A DNA stretch of 64,000 bases from Pseudomonas sp. URMO17WK12:I11 (GTDB taxonomy: Bacteria > Pseudomonadota > Gammaproteobacteria > Pseudomonadales > Pseudomonadaceae). Every line of letters starts with the position of its first letter. Position 1 is the stretch's first letter. Location: positions 1-64,000 of the forward strand of contig NZ_VEDF01000007.1 in assembly GCF_007677725.1 (NCBI RefSeq), read 5' to 3'. The translations under genes and the position numbers were made by a program. Positions 42,767 to 53,014 of the stretch are shown piece by piece. The notes below the pieces were generated by a model. The model was given only the letters and a program-made list of their open reading frames with translations, made no database searches and was not told the origin of the DNA.

Positions 42767-43107
42767 GGGGCTCGCGGCGGTTGAGGCTGTTCGGGTGGTT
42801 CGGGTGTGCTGACCGCAGGGGCTGGCGGCGGCGTGGCGGCAGGCGGCTGCGCAGGCGGAGCCTGTGGGTTGAGAATGCGCCTGGCTTCCTCTTCCATGCG
42901 CATGATGTGCTCGTTATGCAGCTGGCGGCGGATGTCGTCGGCGCCGATCTCGCGCTCGACTTCCGTCTTGATCGCATTGAAGCTGCGCTTGAGTCGGCCA
43001 ATCCACAGCCCCGCAGTACGTGCGGCCCCCGGCAGGCGCTCAGGGCCCAGTACCAGCAAGGCGACCAGGCCGACGAGCAGCAGCTCGCTGAAGCTGATGC
43101 CGAACAT
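42763..43107 (-). CDS. tatB: Sec-independent translocase subunit TatB
   Basis: A 114-aa protein with one N-terminal membrane helix ([20 protein letters not shown]) carrying the conserved Glu, the LGPERLP hinge, an amphipathic helix, and a Pro/Ala-rich tail from about residue 83. TatB works with TatC in signal-peptide binding. It lies 3 nt after tatA and overlaps tatC. Confidence 0.95.
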   Translation of the reverse strand: MFGISFSELLLVGLVALLVLGPERLPGAARTAGLWIGRLKRSFNAIKTEVEREIGADDIRRQLHNEHIMRMEEEARRILNPQAPPAQPPAATPPPAPAVSTPEPPEQPQPPRAP

Positions 43108-43110
43108 AGG

Positions 43111-43392
43111 TCAGTCTTTCCGTTGCGGCTCTTGGACCGGTTGGGCCTGGCCTTCGATGGTATGGCCCTGAGGCTGCTGGGCGGTGGTCTGCACCGGGGT
43201 GACCGGCGGCACTGGCTGGGCAGGCGGCGGGGTAGGCTCGGCAGGCTTGTGTTCTTCTTCGTTCATGGCTTTGCGAAAGCCCTTGATCGACTCGCCCAGG
43301 TCGCTGCCGAAGTTCTTCAGCTTCTTGGTGCCAAAGACCAGGACCACGACGATCAGCAGGACGATCCAGTGTTTCCAGTCAAAAATACCCAT
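43111..43392 (-). CDS. tatA: Sec-independent translocase subunit TatA
   Basis: A 93-aa pore-forming Tat subunit: short N-terminal helix ([18 protein letters not shown]), the [12 protein letters not shown] hinge and amphipathic helix, then a Pro/Gln-rich tail. It is the first tat gene, downstream of hisI-hisE with a 62-bp gap. Confidence 0.95.
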   Translation of the reverse strand: MGIFDWKHWIVLLIVVVLVFGTKKLKNFGSDLGESIKGFRKAMNEEEHKPAEPTPPPAQPVPPVTPVQTTAQQPQGHTIEGQAQPVQEPQRKD

Positions 43393-43454
43393 TTCGTACT
43401 CCGGAAAATTGTCAGTGAATCTTGTGGGGCTGCTCTGCAGCTGCCAGAGATATA

Positions 43455-43790
43455 TCAGGCGCTTGGCTGGCGTGCGGCCTTTTCGTCGTGCCCGGATAGC
43501 CCGAAGCGGCGCTCCAGCTCGTCGAGCACGGCCTGTGGATGCTGGCCCAGCGCGCTGAGCATGACCAGGCTATGGAACCACAGGTCGGCGGTCTCGTAGA
43601 TGACATCGCTGCAATCTTTGCTCAGCGCGGCGTCTTTGGCCGCGATGATGGTCTCGACCGACTCCTCGCCGAGTTTTTCGAGAATCTTGTTCAAGCCCTT
43701 GTGGTACAGGCTGGCCACATACGAGCTGTCGGGCGCTGCATGCTTGCGCTCTTCGAGCACGTCGGCCAGGCGGTTGAGGGTCTCGCTCAT
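43455..43790 (-). CDS. hisE: Phosphoribosyl-ATP pyrophosphatase
   Basis: A 111-aa all-alpha NTP pyrophosphohydrolase, second step of histidine biosynthesis. The motif [16 protein letters not shown] carries the metal-binding Glu residues. The ATG at 43790 begins [12 protein letters not shown], the family N-terminus. It lies 1 nt after hisI; in many bacteria the two are fused as HisIE, but here they are separate genes. Confidence 0.95.
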   Translation of the reverse strand: MSETLNRLADVLEERKHAAPDSSYVASLYHKGLNKILEKLGEESVETIIAAKDAALSKDCSDVIYETADLWFHSLVMLSALGQHPQAVLDELERRFGLSGHDEKAARQPSA

Positions 43791-43791
43791 G

Positions 43792-44184
43792 TCAGTGTCC
43801 TGCGCTGTAGATGGCGTCCGGGTCTTTGACCACCGGATCGACGATGGTCCATTGGCCGTTTTCGAAGACCCGATAGAAGCAGCTTTCACGGCCGGTATGG
43901 CAGGCGATATGACCCAGCTGCTCGACCATCAGGATGATCACGTCGGCATCGCAGTCCAGGCGCATTTCATGCAGCTTCTGCACATGGCCGGACTCCTCGC
44001 CCTTGCGCCACAGCTTGCCACGCGAACGCGACCAATAGATGGCGCGATTTTCAGCGGCGGTCAGTGCCAGCGCTTCGCGGTTCATCCAGGCCATCATCAA
44101 AACGCGTCCGGTCTTGTGGTCCTGGGCGATCGCCGGTACCAGGCCATCGCTGTTCCACTTGATCTCGTCCAGCCAGTCTTTCAT
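43792..44184 (-). CDS. hisI: Phosphoribosyl-AMP cyclohydrolase
   Basis: A 130-aa zinc enzyme for the third step of histidine biosynthesis. It shows [10 protein letters not shown], the ATPase-like [16 protein letters not shown], and metal ligands in [13 protein letters not shown] plus [11 protein letters not shown] use the ATG at 44184 ([11 protein letters not shown]), the family start. Confidence 0.95.
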   Translation of the reverse strand: MKDWLDEIKWNSDGLVPAIAQDHKTGRVLMMAWMNREALALTAAENRAIYWSRSRGKLWRKGEESGHVQKLHEMRLDCDADVIILMVEQLGHIACHTGRESCFYRVFENGQWTIVDPVVKDPDAIYSAGH

Positions 44185-44256
44185 CGTCGACTCCAAATCG
44201 GGCCCGCTCCTGTACCGAGCCCTTTGCGCTAGTGTGCCAGCCAGCAGCGCGGCTGG

Positions 44257-45876
44257 CTATTGGCGCACGATCAGGTAAAGGCCGGCAGCCAGCATCAACC
44301 AGGCCGGCCAGGCGGCCGGGGCGGCGAGGCTGGCGGCCTCGGCAGCACCGGTGGCCAGCACCGCGCCGCCGCCCAGCAGCCCGGCGCCGAGTAGGCGCAA
44401 GGCCCAGCGGTCGCCGCGATGCCGGCGATCCGGCATTTTCGGGTCTTCAAGGTGGGGTTGCGACAGGCGTTCGAGCAGGTCGCGGGTCATGTCGGCCAGG
44501 TGCGGCAGTTGCTCGACCTGGCTGTGGATGTTGCCGAGCACGGCCTTGGGGCTCATGCGTTCGCGCATCCAGCGCTCCAGATAAGGCTTGGCAGTGGTCC
44601 ACAGGTCCAGGTCCGGGTACAGCTGACGGCCCAGACCCTCGATGTTGAGCAGGGTTTTCTGCAGCAGCACCAACTGCGGCTGCACCTCCATGTTGAAGCG
44701 CCGAGCGGTCTGGAACAGGCGCATCAACACCTGGCCGAAAGAAATATCCTTCAATGGTTTTTCGAAGATCGGCTCGCACACCGTACGGATCGCGGCTTCG
44801 AACTCATTGACCTTGGTCTGCGCCGGCACCCAGCCGGAGTCGATGTGCAACTCGGCCACGCGGCGGTAGTCACGCTTGAAGAACGCGATCAGGTTGCGTG
44901 CCAGATAGTCCTGGTCCTCGGCGGTGAGGCTGCCGACGATTCCGCAGTCGATGGCGATGTACTGCGGACTCCAGGGTTTCACCGTGCTGACGAAGATGTT
45001 GCCTGGGTGCATGTCGGCGTGGAAAAAGCTGTCACGGAATACCTGGGTGAAGAACACCTCGACGCCGCGTTCGGCCAGCAGCTTCATGTCGGTGCGCTGG
45101 TCGGCCAGGGTGGCCATGTCGGTCACCGGCACGCCATAGATGCGCTCCATTACCAACACCTTGGGCCGGCACAGGTCCCAGTAGACCTGGGGTACGTACA
45201 TCAGCTCGGAGCCTTCGAAATTGCGCCGCAGCTGGCTGGCATTGGCCGCTTCGCGCAAGAGGTCGAGCTCGTCGTAGATGGTTTTTTCGTAATCGTTGAC
45301 GATCTCGACCGGGTGCAGGCGACGGGCGTCGGCCGAGGCGCGTTCGGCGACCTTGGCGATCTGGAACAGCCACGCCATGTCCTGGGCGATGATCGGTTTC
45401 AGGCCTGGACGCACGACCTTGACCACCACTTCTTCGCCGGTCTTCAGCCGTGCGGCATGCACCTGGGCCACCGACGCGGACGCCAGCGGCTCGACGTCGA
45501 AGCGGCTGAACAGCTGCGCCACCGGCGCGCCCAGCTGCGCTTCGATCAATGCCACGGCTTGCTTGGGGTCGAATGGCGGAACCCGGTCTTGCAGCAACAT
45601 CAGTTCATCGGCGATGTCGTTGGGCAGCAGGTCGCGACGGGTCGACAGCAACTGGCCGAACTTGATGAAGATCGGCCCCAGTTCCTGCAGGGCCATGCGC
45701 AGGCGGGCTCCACGGGTGAGCGGCGAGGCCTTGCGCGGCAGCCAGCGCCACGGCAGCAGCAGGCGCACGCTGCGCAGCCACCACGGTAAAGGCTGGTCGA
45801 ACAGCAAGTCATCGAGACGGTAGCGAATGACCACGCGCTGGATGCGGAAAAGACGGCGTACGGCGAGCAGCTTCAT
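44257..45876 (-). CDS. ubiB: Ubiquinone biosynthesis regulatory ATPase/kinase-like protein UbiB
   Basis: A 539-aa ABC1/ADCK-family protein of the inner membrane that supports ubiquinone assembly. The kinase-like fold shows the KxGQ motif [17 protein letters not shown], the Ala-rich loop [10 protein letters not shown], and [10 protein letters not shown] in the metal-binding region. Two C-terminal hydrophobic helices (about 495-537) anchor it. It overlaps ubiJ by 4 nt. Confidence 0.95.
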   Translation of the reverse strand: MKLLAVRRLFRIQRVVIRYRLDDLLFDQPLPWWLRSVRLLLPWRWLPRKASPLTRGARLRMALQELGPIFIKFGQLLSTRRDLLPNDIADELMLLQDRVPPFDPKQAVALIEAQLGAPVAQLFSRFDVEPLASASVAQVHAARLKTGEEVVVKVVRPGLKPIIAQDMAWLFQIAKVAERASADARRLHPVEIVNDYEKTIYDELDLLREAANASQLRRNFEGSELMYVPQVYWDLCRPKVLVMERIYGVPVTDMATLADQRTDMKLLAERGVEVFFTQVFRDSFFHADMHPGNIFVSTVKPWSPQYIAIDCGIVGSLTAEDQDYLARNLIAFFKRDYRRVAELHIDSGWVPAQTKVNEFEAAIRTVCEPIFEKPLKDISFGQVLMRLFQTARRFNMEVQPQLVLLQKTLLNIEGLGRQLYPDLDLWTTAKPYLERWMRERMSPKAVLGNIHSQVEQLPHLADMTRDLLERLSQPHLEDPKMPDRRHRGDRWALRLLGAGLLGGGAVLATGAAEAASLAAPAAWPAWLMLAAGLYLIVRQ

Positions 45877-46496
45877 GCGTTATCGCTGGTATCAAGGGAT
45901 CGGGAAAGTCGCTTGAGGCGTGCCTCAAGGCGTTCGATGTCGAGTTTCAGGGTGTCGAGTTCGCTGAACGCGGCCTCGGCTTCGCGCTTGCCCACCAGGG
46001 TACGCGATTCTTCGGCCAGGTAGTCGGACAGGCTCTGGCTGAAGCGTGCCAGGCCTTGGCGGGTCCAGCGCGCACGCAGGCGGATGTGGCCAGCGAGCAG
46101 CGCCGTGGCAACCGGGCCGAGCCAGCGTTGCAACTCATGCTCCCAGTCCAGCTCCAGGTCCTGCAGCACGCCGAACAGATCGAGCAGTGCGGCGCTGTCG
46201 CCGTGCAGCTCGACCTGCGGGCTGTGCAGCACCGCGGTCTTGTCCTTGGCCAGGGCCAGGCGCGCCAGGCTGGCTGCCGGCGCGCGCAGGCTGCAGTCGA
46301 CCTCGCCCTCCCAGTGGGCAGCGAGCATCAGGCCTTCGTCATCGGGCAGGATGAACACCTGCATGGCCGGTTGCCGGCAGTCGATTTCGATGACCTTGCC
46401 CTCCAGCGCGGCCAGCCGCGGCATGGCCGTGCTGTCCATGCGCAGGACACGGTTCAGGCCATGTTCGACACTGGCGAGCAGCCCGGCCAGCAGCAT
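45873..46496 (-). CDS. ubiJ: Ubiquinone biosynthesis accessory factor UbiJ
   Basis: A 207-aa protein with an N-terminal SCP2 lipid-binding domain (about 15-110) and a C-terminal coiled coil ([20 protein letters not shown], about 181-200). UbiJ binds lipid intermediates in the soluble Ubi complex. It sits between ubiE and ubiB, overlapping both, which is the usual order. Confidence 0.93.
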   Translation of the reverse strand: MLLAGLLASVEHGLNRVLRMDSTAMPRLAALEGKVIEIDCRQPAMQVFILPDDEGLMLAAHWEGEVDCSLRAPAASLARLALAKDKTAVLHSPQVELHGDSAALLDLFGVLQDLELDWEHELQRWLGPVATALLAGHIRLRARWTRQGLARFSQSLSDYLAEESRTLVGKREAEAAFSELDTLKLDIERLEARLKRLSRSLDTSDNA

Positions 46497-47266
46497 CAGG
46501 GTTTGATTCCCCGGTGCACGGCAACGATACCGCTGGTCATGTTGTGGTAGGTGACGCGGTCGAAGCCGGCCTCGACCATCATGCTCTTGAGGGTTTCCTG
46601 GTCAGGGTGCATGCGAATCGACTCGGCCAGGTAGCGGTAGCTGTCGGCGTCGTTGGTGATCAGCTTGCCGGCCAGGGGCATGAAGGCGAACGAATAAGCG
46701 TCGTAGGCCTTGGACATGAGCTTGTTGGTCGGCTTGGAGAACTCCAGGACCAGCAAACGCCCGCCTGGCTTGAGCACACGCAGCATCGAGCGGATCGCTT
46801 GATCCTTGTGGGTGACGTTGCGCAGGCCGAAGGCGATGGTCACGCAGTCGAAGTGGTTGTCCGGGAAGGGCAGTTGCTCGGCGTCAGCCTGCACGAACTC
46901 GATGTTGCCGGCCACGCCACGGTCGAGCAGACGGTCACGGCCGACCTTGAGCATCGAGGCGTTGATGTCGGCCAGCACCACCTGGCCGTTGGCGCCGACC
47001 AGGCGCGAGAACTTGGCCGCCAGGTCACCGGTGCCGCCTGCGATATCCAGCACGCGGTTACCGGGGCGCACGCCCGACAGCTCGATGGTAAAGCGCTTCC
47101 ACAGACGGTGCATGCCGCCGGAGAGCACGTCGTTCATCAGGTCGTACTTGGCCGCCACCGAGTGGAACACCTCGGCGACCTTCTTGGCTTTCTGGCTTTC
47201 CGGGACGTCCTTGTAGCCAAAATGGGTGGTGGGTTCGGCGTGGTCGCCTTTGCGCTGGTCGTTCAT
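46496..47266 (-). CDS. ubiE: Ubiquinone/menaquinone C-methyltransferase
   Basis: A 256-aa SAM methyltransferase. Motif I is [20 protein letters not shown], and [20 protein letters not shown] is the UbiE signature. It methylates demethylmenaquinone-type and octaprenyl-benzoquinone intermediates. First gene of the ubiE-J-B unit; its promoter lies in the 124-bp region divergent from the PHA-system gene at 47391. Confidence 0.96.
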   Translation of the reverse strand: MNDQRKGDHAEPTTHFGYKDVPESQKAKKVAEVFHSVAAKYDLMNDVLSGGMHRLWKRFTIELSGVRPGNRVLDIAGGTGDLAAKFSRLVGANGQVVLADINASMLKVGRDRLLDRGVAGNIEFVQADAEQLPFPDNHFDCVTIAFGLRNVTHKDQAIRSMLRVLKPGGRLLVLEFSKPTNKLMSKAYDAYSFAFMPLAGKLITNDADSYRYLAESIRMHPDQETLKSMMVEAGFDRVTYHNMTSGIVAVHRGIKP

Positions 47267-47390
47267 ATCGCTTCACCGAAAAAAATTACCGCCATTCTAG
47301 GGCCAACCAGCGGATTTGTCTTGGCAGGGTGTGCCGGGGTGCGGGGGCGGGCATAATGCAGATTATGTCTAGATACCCAGGAACACCTGC

Positions 47391-47666
47391 ATGACCCAGA
47401 TCAGCGTCGAACGCAAACACACTCTCGGCCGCCAAGCCGCTCGTGCCAAGGCCGAGGCGCTGGTCGACAAGCTGACCCGCGAGTACGACCTCAAGGCCAC
47501 CTGGGATGGCGACCGCGTCGATGTGGCGCGCAGCGGCGCCAAGGGTAGCGTGCAGATCGCCGATGACAGCATCCGCGTGGATCTGAAGCTTGGCCTGATG
47601 CTGTCGATGATGAGCGGCACGATCAAGGGTGAAATCGAGCGAGCGTTGGACAAGGCCCTGGCCTGA
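47391..47666 (+). CDS. Polyhydroxyalkanoic acid system family protein
   Basis: A 91-aa protein of the PHA_gran_rgn family, a small alpha/beta domain found beside PHA clusters. Recognisable parts are MTQISVERKHTLGRQAARAK and LKLGLMLSMMSGTIKGEIER. It presumably assists granule formation, but no biochemical role is known to me. It converges on the giant gene at 47686, with a shared hairpin at the junction. Confidence 0.85.
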   Translation: MTQISVERKHTLGRQAARAKAEALVDKLTREYDLKATWDGDRVDVARSGAKGSVQIADDSIRVDLKLGLMLSMMSGTIKGEIERALDKALA

Positions 47667-47680
47667 GGCGCAGGGCCTTT
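47652..47680. terminator. Bidirectional terminator between PHA-system gene and giant gene
   Basis: AAGGCCCTG (47652-47660) pairs perfectly with CAGGGCCTT (47671-47679), followed by one more T. It overlaps the last codons of the upstream gene and lies 6 bp from the end of the giant gene. Confidence 0.7.
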
Positions 47681-47685
47681 CGCGC

Positions 47686-50600
47686 TTATGAATCGAGGAA
47701 GGGGATGAGCTCCGCCGCCTCTTTGTGGCTCAGGTCGCCGCGGTAGATGCGAATGCGCTCGGCGGGGGTCGTCGAACGTAGCAGTTGCTCGTCACGGTTC
47801 AGTGAGCGGGGCTCCCAGAACTTCAAGTGACCCTTGGCGAAGGCCTGCGGTGCGGCCCCGGCATCGGTGTAATGGAAGTGTGCCTCCCAGAGTTTACGCC
47901 GCGGCGATATCCGGTCGATGGCATAGACATCCAGAAAATCGCCATCACCCAGGCGCTTGCGCGATTTTGCCAGGGTGATGTCCACCTCGCCGCGTGCCAG
48001 CAGGTAGCGCAGCGCCGTGCTGTCCGGGTGGCGCGTGTCGATGTAGGCCGCGGTGAGCAGGCGGTTTTTTTCGCGCTCCATCTCCTCGGCTGCCAGGCGC
48101 AGGCGCCCGGCCAGCGCGTGGCCATCATCGGGGCCTGCCTCAAGCTGGCTGGCGATTTCAGTCATGTCATTGATATGCCAGTCCAACAGGTCGGCCAGGC
48201 TGTTCGGCTCGCTGGTGTAGCGGGCGGCCAGGGCGAGCTGTTGCTCCTTGCGCGCCAACAGTCCGGTACCGATGTTGCGCAACGCCATGGCGCTTTTTTC
48301 AGCCGCTGGGGCGGACACTTCGTACCAGCGATCACCGCGCAGCTCAAAGCGTGCGATCGACTGCCGGGTGATCGGGTCGCGCTGGACGGCATGGTCCTCA
48401 TTCGAGCCCTGCTGCGCCAGCACCGCCTTGCCGCGTGCGGTCCGGATCAACTTGGCTTTGCCGGGCTTGGGCCGGTACGGCAGCGCCCGCAGTGGCGCGG
48501 CGACACCGCTGGCCTGCTCCTTCAGGCGATGGCTCAGGTCCCGCTCGGCCAGGGCTTTGATGGCCGACAGGCTGGTGCTGTATTCAGTCAGCCTGGCTGC
48601 GTTGATCGCCGGATCCTCGACGGCCAGCATATAGTTGGCCACGGCGAGCGAGCGGTCGTATTCACGCACGACGTTGCTCAATATCTCTGCTTGCTGATCA
48701 GCGGGCAGTTCGGCGGTGGCCAGGCCATCATGGCTGAGTATCGCGCGCTGCAGGTCGCTGTCATGCAGCCCGGCCTGCAGGCGCAGCAGTTCGTCGAAGC
48801 TCTCCAGCGTCAACAGATCGCGGTCAAGGGTCAGGTGGGCCAGGTCGCTGACGATCTGGCCCCGTACCAGTAAAGTCGAATAGTAGCGCTGATCGACATA
48901 GCGGTTGATCTTCTGCGCCTTGTTGTCGAACTGCACCTGCGCATCGCCCATGAAGGCCGTGAGGTTTTCATCCAGGCGTGTACTGACCACCAATAGCCGG
49001 CGATGCACGTCCAGCGCACTGCCCAGGCGCTCACGGTAGCTGGCATAGAGCGACGCTTGCTCCTCGCCCCACTCCAGCTTCGCCAGGGTGTTGGAGCTGG
49101 TCTTGATGCTGTCGTAGTCGTTGCTTTCGAGCAGGCGATGGAACAGGTACATGTCATTGTCCAGCAGCTGCTCGGACCACTGCCCTCGGGCGTATCGCGC
49201 TGTTTCGATGGGGTCGAAGCGGGCGAAGCGAGGCTCGCACAGCTGTGTGTACAAGTCGATGTTGGCCACCAGGTAGGCCGCCTGCTTTTCGCGCAGCAAC
49301 GCGAGCATATGGATGTGCGGATGCAGCTCGCGGCGCATTTGCGTCAGGGCATCACGCCGCGCCTTGAGCTCGTCAGGCAAAGTGCCTGCCTGATCTTCAG
49401 GCAAGCGCTCGATGTCCTGCCTGAGTGCCTGCGTAGCCTCTTCATACGGGATGATGCGGGCGGTGTTGGGCCGCGCCAGGTCATCGAGTTTGACCAAGGC
49501 GGCATTGTTGGCCTTGGTCGTCTCCTTGAGTGCCAGGTAAGCCTTGTGATTCGCCTCGCTGATGGCCTGGCGGGTCCTGGGCATGCCTCCTGCGAGGTTC
49601 AGGCCAAGCGCCCACTGGCCGTTCCAGCGCGTGACCCATGGACCCACACTGCGCTCGCGACCGGCGATGTAATAGCCGTCTGGGTTACCGCCCCATTGGC
49701 CGGACCATTCGCTACGCCATTGCTCAGGCCCGATGATGTGCAGACCTGACCAGCTTTCCTGAACCTCGAAGGCACTGCCCTGAAGGTCGACATAGTAACG
49801 GCCCTCCACCTTGAACAGCCCACGCAAACGGCCATGCGGTTCTGGCTGCCTGCCGCGCAGGTCGATGGCTGCGCGCAGTCCGTTCAGGCGCTGACGTTGC
49901 TCAGCCGAGAGGTTGCCAAGCCGCTGCGTGTCGGCCCAGCGCGTGACGTTGAGCGGTGCCTGTGGCAGCTGCTCGACGGGTTTCCAGGCAACTTGTCGGG
50001 GTTCCTCGCAGGCGAAGGTGGTTTCTGCCTGGCGCTTCTGAACGCCCAGCAGCTTGGGTTCGATGGATGATGAGGCGGCGGTGTCGACCTCGCCCGCGCC
50101 ATGCCGATGGCTTAGCAACATGGCGAGATTGATCAGCAGATCGACGCCAGCTAGCACGCGCTCGCCCTGGCCACCGTCAGTGAGCGCCGCCATATCCTGC
50201 TTGATGGCCTTGAGACTGCCCAGCAGCCACAGCACGCTCGCCACTGGCCCCGGTAACAAGGCGACGAGGGTATCGAACGCGAGCCAGGCCAATTGCGTGA
50301 TCATGCTCCAGCGCAGTTGTGCATTGGAGGGGCTTTGCCGCGAGGCGAGCAATGTCAGTGCTTGTCCGCGGGCCTGGAACATGGGGTTGTCCAGGTCGCC
50401 CTGCCAGGCCGTGAATGAAATGCTCGCCGGCACTCGCTGCGCTCGCAGCAATGCGTCCAGAATGCCCGGAGCACCCCCCAGCAGATGTGCCAGTTCGGCG
50501 AGGTCGCGATGCAGGTTGGGTTTGGCGAAGCCGCCGTCGGCGTAGATGTCCCGGGCATCGTCGTCCAGCCACGCCAGCATGTTCTGCTGAAGTTCGCCTT

Positions 50601-52413
50601 CGGCGCGAATGTCAGCCATCAACTGACCGAGATTGTCGTATTGCCTGATGGCGTCGTCGATCAACAGCGGTCGATACAGCACCCAGCAGTCCAGGGCGAC
50701 GAATCTGAGCAGAAACGTGTAGTGGACAGTGTTGGCTGCCGAGGCTTGCGGGGTGCAGCGAAACGCCAGCGGGGCCATCTGAATGTCCGTCGCCTCGCTC
50801 GAGCGGGTGCGGCAGAAACCCGACAAGGCGTACCATGCGTTTTCGCTCAGGCGTCGCTCGATTCTGGCACGAAGGGCGTTGAGCAACAGCGCAGTTCGCC
50901 ACTCGACGGCGAACGCCTGCAGACGCTGCGGGTGGCTGGCAGCCTCGTCGAGTCGGGCTTTGACGTACAGCGGATACTGGCCGCCGATATCCAGCGTGTA
51001 GACCATCTGCTGGACATAGTCCGGATTCATCCAGGCTGGCACGCTGCCTGAATCGCTATCGGTCACGCCAGTGAGCGCCTCATTGTCGCTGCCGCGCAGC
51101 CGCGCGATCGCCAACGCGGTCAGGCTCTCCGTGCGCAGCGGTTCCAGGCGTGCCGGGCCTGTGGAAGACACCTGTACCACCTGGGCGATCGACACTTGCA
51201 ACGCGTCCGGATCCAGCGCTGGGCTGTCCGGGTGGTCCAGCCGCATCTGCTCGCTCAGGCGCCGCGCCGCATACTGCTCAAGGCTGTCGATATCGCTCGT
51301 CGATGCGCCGCCCTTGCTCAGGGCCTGGCGCGCAGCCAGCTCGAACAGTACCTGTTGATACTCGAAGCGATCGGTGGCGCTGGCTTGGTCAAGCCAGGCG
51401 GGCAGCGCGGCATGGAACGTGACGGCAGGGGCCACTTCACTGTCGCAGAACACCCACGAGGGGTCGCTCAACAGGCTGTACAGCGTTTCGAGCACCGAAA
51501 CCTCGGTAACATCCTCGCGGCAAAGCCGTCCCAGGCTGTCGAGCACCCCGTTCAGCAGTTGCATGGCCAGGTAGGCGAACGGATCCTCCTCGAGCTTCTG
51601 ACAGGCCCAGGTCATCGCGTCGAAGCGATAGATCTGCGACAGAAAGCCGTCCAGTGCCGTGCCGAAGGCCTCGAGGCTGTCGAAGCTGCGTACGGTTGCG
51701 CAGGGGTTGCACCACAGCAGCGTCTGCCGACCGCCGCGCTCGACGTGCACCAGCAGGTCAGGGAGATTCCGTTCATGGGTGATGCCCTGATCGAGCAGCG
51801 TGATCTGCAGGGCAGAAACCCTCGGTGCCTGCGCACCGCCCTCGCTCAGGGCGTACAGCAGCTCCTTCTCGTCGTCGGCCAGGCCTTGATACTCGATGTT
51901 TGCAAGCAGGATGCCTTTGAGCAGTTGCGCCACCCAGTGCAGACGCGAGATGTCCGAGCCGGGTTCGCTGCCGGTCCAGTAGCTGACCTGTGCCCGTTGA
52001 AACACCTCGACCAATGCTTCCAGAAACCCATTGAAGTCGGCACTGAGCTGCTCCATCGGCATGACGTTGTCAGCAAATGCATGCTCGCCTGCAGGATGCT
52101 CGGGCGCGCGTAGGGGTTCAGGAGGCGCCATGCTGAGCTGCGAATCGGCGGCCAGGCGCAAGGGTTGGTGGGTCAGCCAATGCTCGAGCAACGTATCTAC
52201 CAAGGCGACGGCAGGCGTTTGGTCGGCTGGCATCAGCCAGATGTGCTCCAGCGACTGCACGCGGGGGAAGTGATGGCTGATCCATGGGCATCTGGCCTGC
52301 AGCACGCTGAAGCCTTCTTTGGCCACTGTCTGGCGCAACGTCGGGCGCCCGGTGAAACAGGCCGCTACCTGTTGCCTGGCCGGCACTACGGAGGAAAGTC
52401 GGGAAGGGTGCAT
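47686..52413 (-). CDS. Giant protein with DUF6543/dermonecrotic-toxin-like scaffold, unknown C-terminus
   Basis: 1575 aa from the ATG at 52413 (GGAG about 7 nt upstream). No signal peptide is evident. It shares scaffold landmarks with the two LRR giants: TLDIGGQYPLYVKARL (473-488; the others have ELDLGGKYQLMLDAL), CWVLYRPLLID (576-586), two hydrophobic helices at about 703-732 and 753-768 with a GVDLLINLAML segment matching their VIDNLALMAAL, and the Gly/Trp/Tyr-rich 862-935 matching their GLIHHAGKTWLP region. It has an extra 450-residue N-terminal part. It lacks LRR and NEL; residues about 950-1480 look helical, and the end (1485-1575) includes LDVYAIDRISPRRKLWEAHF. Function is unknown, toxin-like by homology. 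Confidence 0.8.
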   Translation of the reverse strand: MHPSRLSSVVPARQQVAACFTGRPTLRQTVAKEGFSVLQARCPWISHHFPRVQSLEHIWLMPADQTPAVALVDTLLEHWLTHQPLRLAADSQLSMAPPEPLRAPEHPAGEHAFADNVMPMEQLSADFNGFLEALVEVFQRAQVSYWTGSEPGSDISRLHWVAQLLKGILLANIEYQGLADDEKELLYALSEGGAQAPRVSALQITLLDQGITHERNLPDLLVHVERGGRQTLLWCNPCATVRSFDSLEAFGTALDGFLSQIYRFDAMTWACQKLEEDPFAYLAMQLLNGVLDSLGRLCREDVTEVSVLETLYSLLSDPSWVFCDSEVAPAVTFHAALPAWLDQASATDRFEYQQVLFELAARQALSKGGASTSDIDSLEQYAARRLSEQMRLDHPDSPALDPDALQVSIAQVVQVSSTGPARLEPLRTESLTALAIARLRGSDNEALTGVTDSDSGSVPAWMNPDYVQQMVYTLDIGGQYPLYVKARLDEAASHPQRLQAFAVEWRTALLLNALRARIERRLSENAWYALSGFCRTRSSEATDIQMAPLAFRCTPQASAANTVHYTFLLRFVALDCWVLYRPLLIDDAIRQYDNLGQLMADIRAEGELQQNMLAWLDDDARDIYADGGFAKPNLHRDLAELAHLLGGAPGILDALLRAQRVPASISFTAWQGDLDNPMFQARGQALTLLASRQSPSNAQLRWSMITQLAWLAFDTLVALLPGPVASVLWLLGSLKAIKQDMAALTDGGQGERVLAGVDLLINLAMLLSHRHGAGEVDTAASSSIEPKLLGVQKRQAETTFACEEPRQVAWKPVEQLPQAPLNVTRWADTQRLGNLSAEQRQRLNGLRAAIDLRGRQPEPHGRLRGLFKVEGRYYVDLQGSAFEVQESWSGLHIIGPEQWRSEWSGQWGGNPDGYYIAGRERSVGPWVTRWNGQWALGLNLAGGMPRTRQAISEANHKAYLALKETTKANNAALVKLDDLARPNTARIIPYEEATQALRQDIERLPEDQAGTLPDELKARRDALTQMRRELHPHIHMLALLREKQAAYLVANIDLYTQLCEPRFARFDPIETARYARGQWSEQLLDNDMYLFHRLLESNDYDSIKTSSNTLAKLEWGEEQASLYASYRERLGSALDVHRRLLVVSTRLDENLTAFMGDAQVQFDNKAQKINRYVDQRYYSTLLVRGQIVSDLAHLTLDRDLLTLESFDELLRLQAGLHDSDLQRAILSHDGLATAELPADQQAEILSNVVREYDRSLAVANYMLAVEDPAINAARLTEYSTSLSAIKALAERDLSHRLKEQASGVAAPLRALPYRPKPGKAKLIRTARGKAVLAQQGSNEDHAVQRDPITRQSIARFELRGDRWYEVSAPAAEKSAMALRNIGTGLLARKEQQLALAARYTSEPNSLADLLDWHINDMTEIASQLEAGPDDGHALAGRLRLAAEEMEREKNRLLTAAYIDTRHPDSTALRYLLARGEVDITLAKSRKRLGDGDFLDVYAIDRISPRRKLWEAHFHYTDAGAAPQAFAKGHLKFWEPRSLNRDEQLLRSTTPAERIRIYRGDLSHKEAAELIPFLDS

Positions 52414-52584
52414 GGTTGGGCTCCGCTTGAGGTGACCCGCGACCCTAAGTCGAACGCCCCAGGCGGCAGAGGTAGATAAATCCCGCTTCGCGCTAGGGTG
52501 CAGTTTCTAATTTTCTTCCCTACCGTGTGTTCAATCCGTTTCTACGGGCAGTTTCCCTCCACTGATGAGCATGAGGTACAGAGC
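52414..52584. other. Divergent region, giant gene / phaI
   Basis: 171 bp. A T-rich stretch (52501-52530) upstream of phaI is a probable promoter area, and GAGGTACAGAG before 52585 is the ribosome site. The start-codon hairpin of the LRR pair is not present here. Confidence 0.4.
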
Positions 52585-53004
52585 ATGGCCAAAGTGACTG
52601 TGAAGAAAAAAGACGACGCGCCCGGCACGCTGGGCGAAGTGCGCGGCTACGCGCGCAAGATCTGGCTGGCCGGCATCGGCGCCTACGCTCGGGTCGGGCA
52701 GGATGGCGCCGATTACTTCAACGCGTTGGTCAAGGCCGGCGAAGGTGTCGAGAAACGCGGCAAACAGCGCATCGACGAAGAACTCGACGCGGCCAATCAG
52801 CACATCGACGAGGCAAGCGTTGAAATCAGTCGAGTGCGGGGTAACGTCGAAACTGGCCTGGAAAAGATCGAAAAAGCTTTCGACGCACGGGTAGGTCGCG
52901 CCTTGAATCGCCTTGGCATTCCGTCTAAACATGACGTTGAGGCGTTGTCCATCAAGCTTGAACAGCTGCATCAGCTGCTTGAGCGCGTCGCGCACAAACC
53001 ATAA
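52585..53004 (+). CDS. phaI: PHA granule-associated phasin PhaI
   Basis: A 139-aa phasin that coats medium-chain-length PHA granules. It shows the phasin core YARKIWLAGIGAYARVGQDG (about 21-40) and a leucine-zipper-like C-terminus (EALSIKLEQLHQLLERV). The ATG at 52585 gives MAKVTVKKKD; the upstream frame extension lacks family sequence. phaF follows after 10 nt. Confidence 0.93.
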   Translation: MAKVTVKKKDDAPGTLGEVRGYARKIWLAGIGAYARVGQDGADYFNALVKAGEGVEKRGKQRIDEELDAANQHIDEASVEISRVRGNVETGLEKIEKAFDARVGRALNRLGIPSKHDVEALSIKLEQLHQLLERVAHKP

Positions 53005-53014
53005 GGAGAGCAGG

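Noticed and set aside
44419..45789. 456-codon plus-strand frame opposite ubiB
   Set aside because: ubiB is unambiguous on the minus strand; the opposite frame shows no domain.
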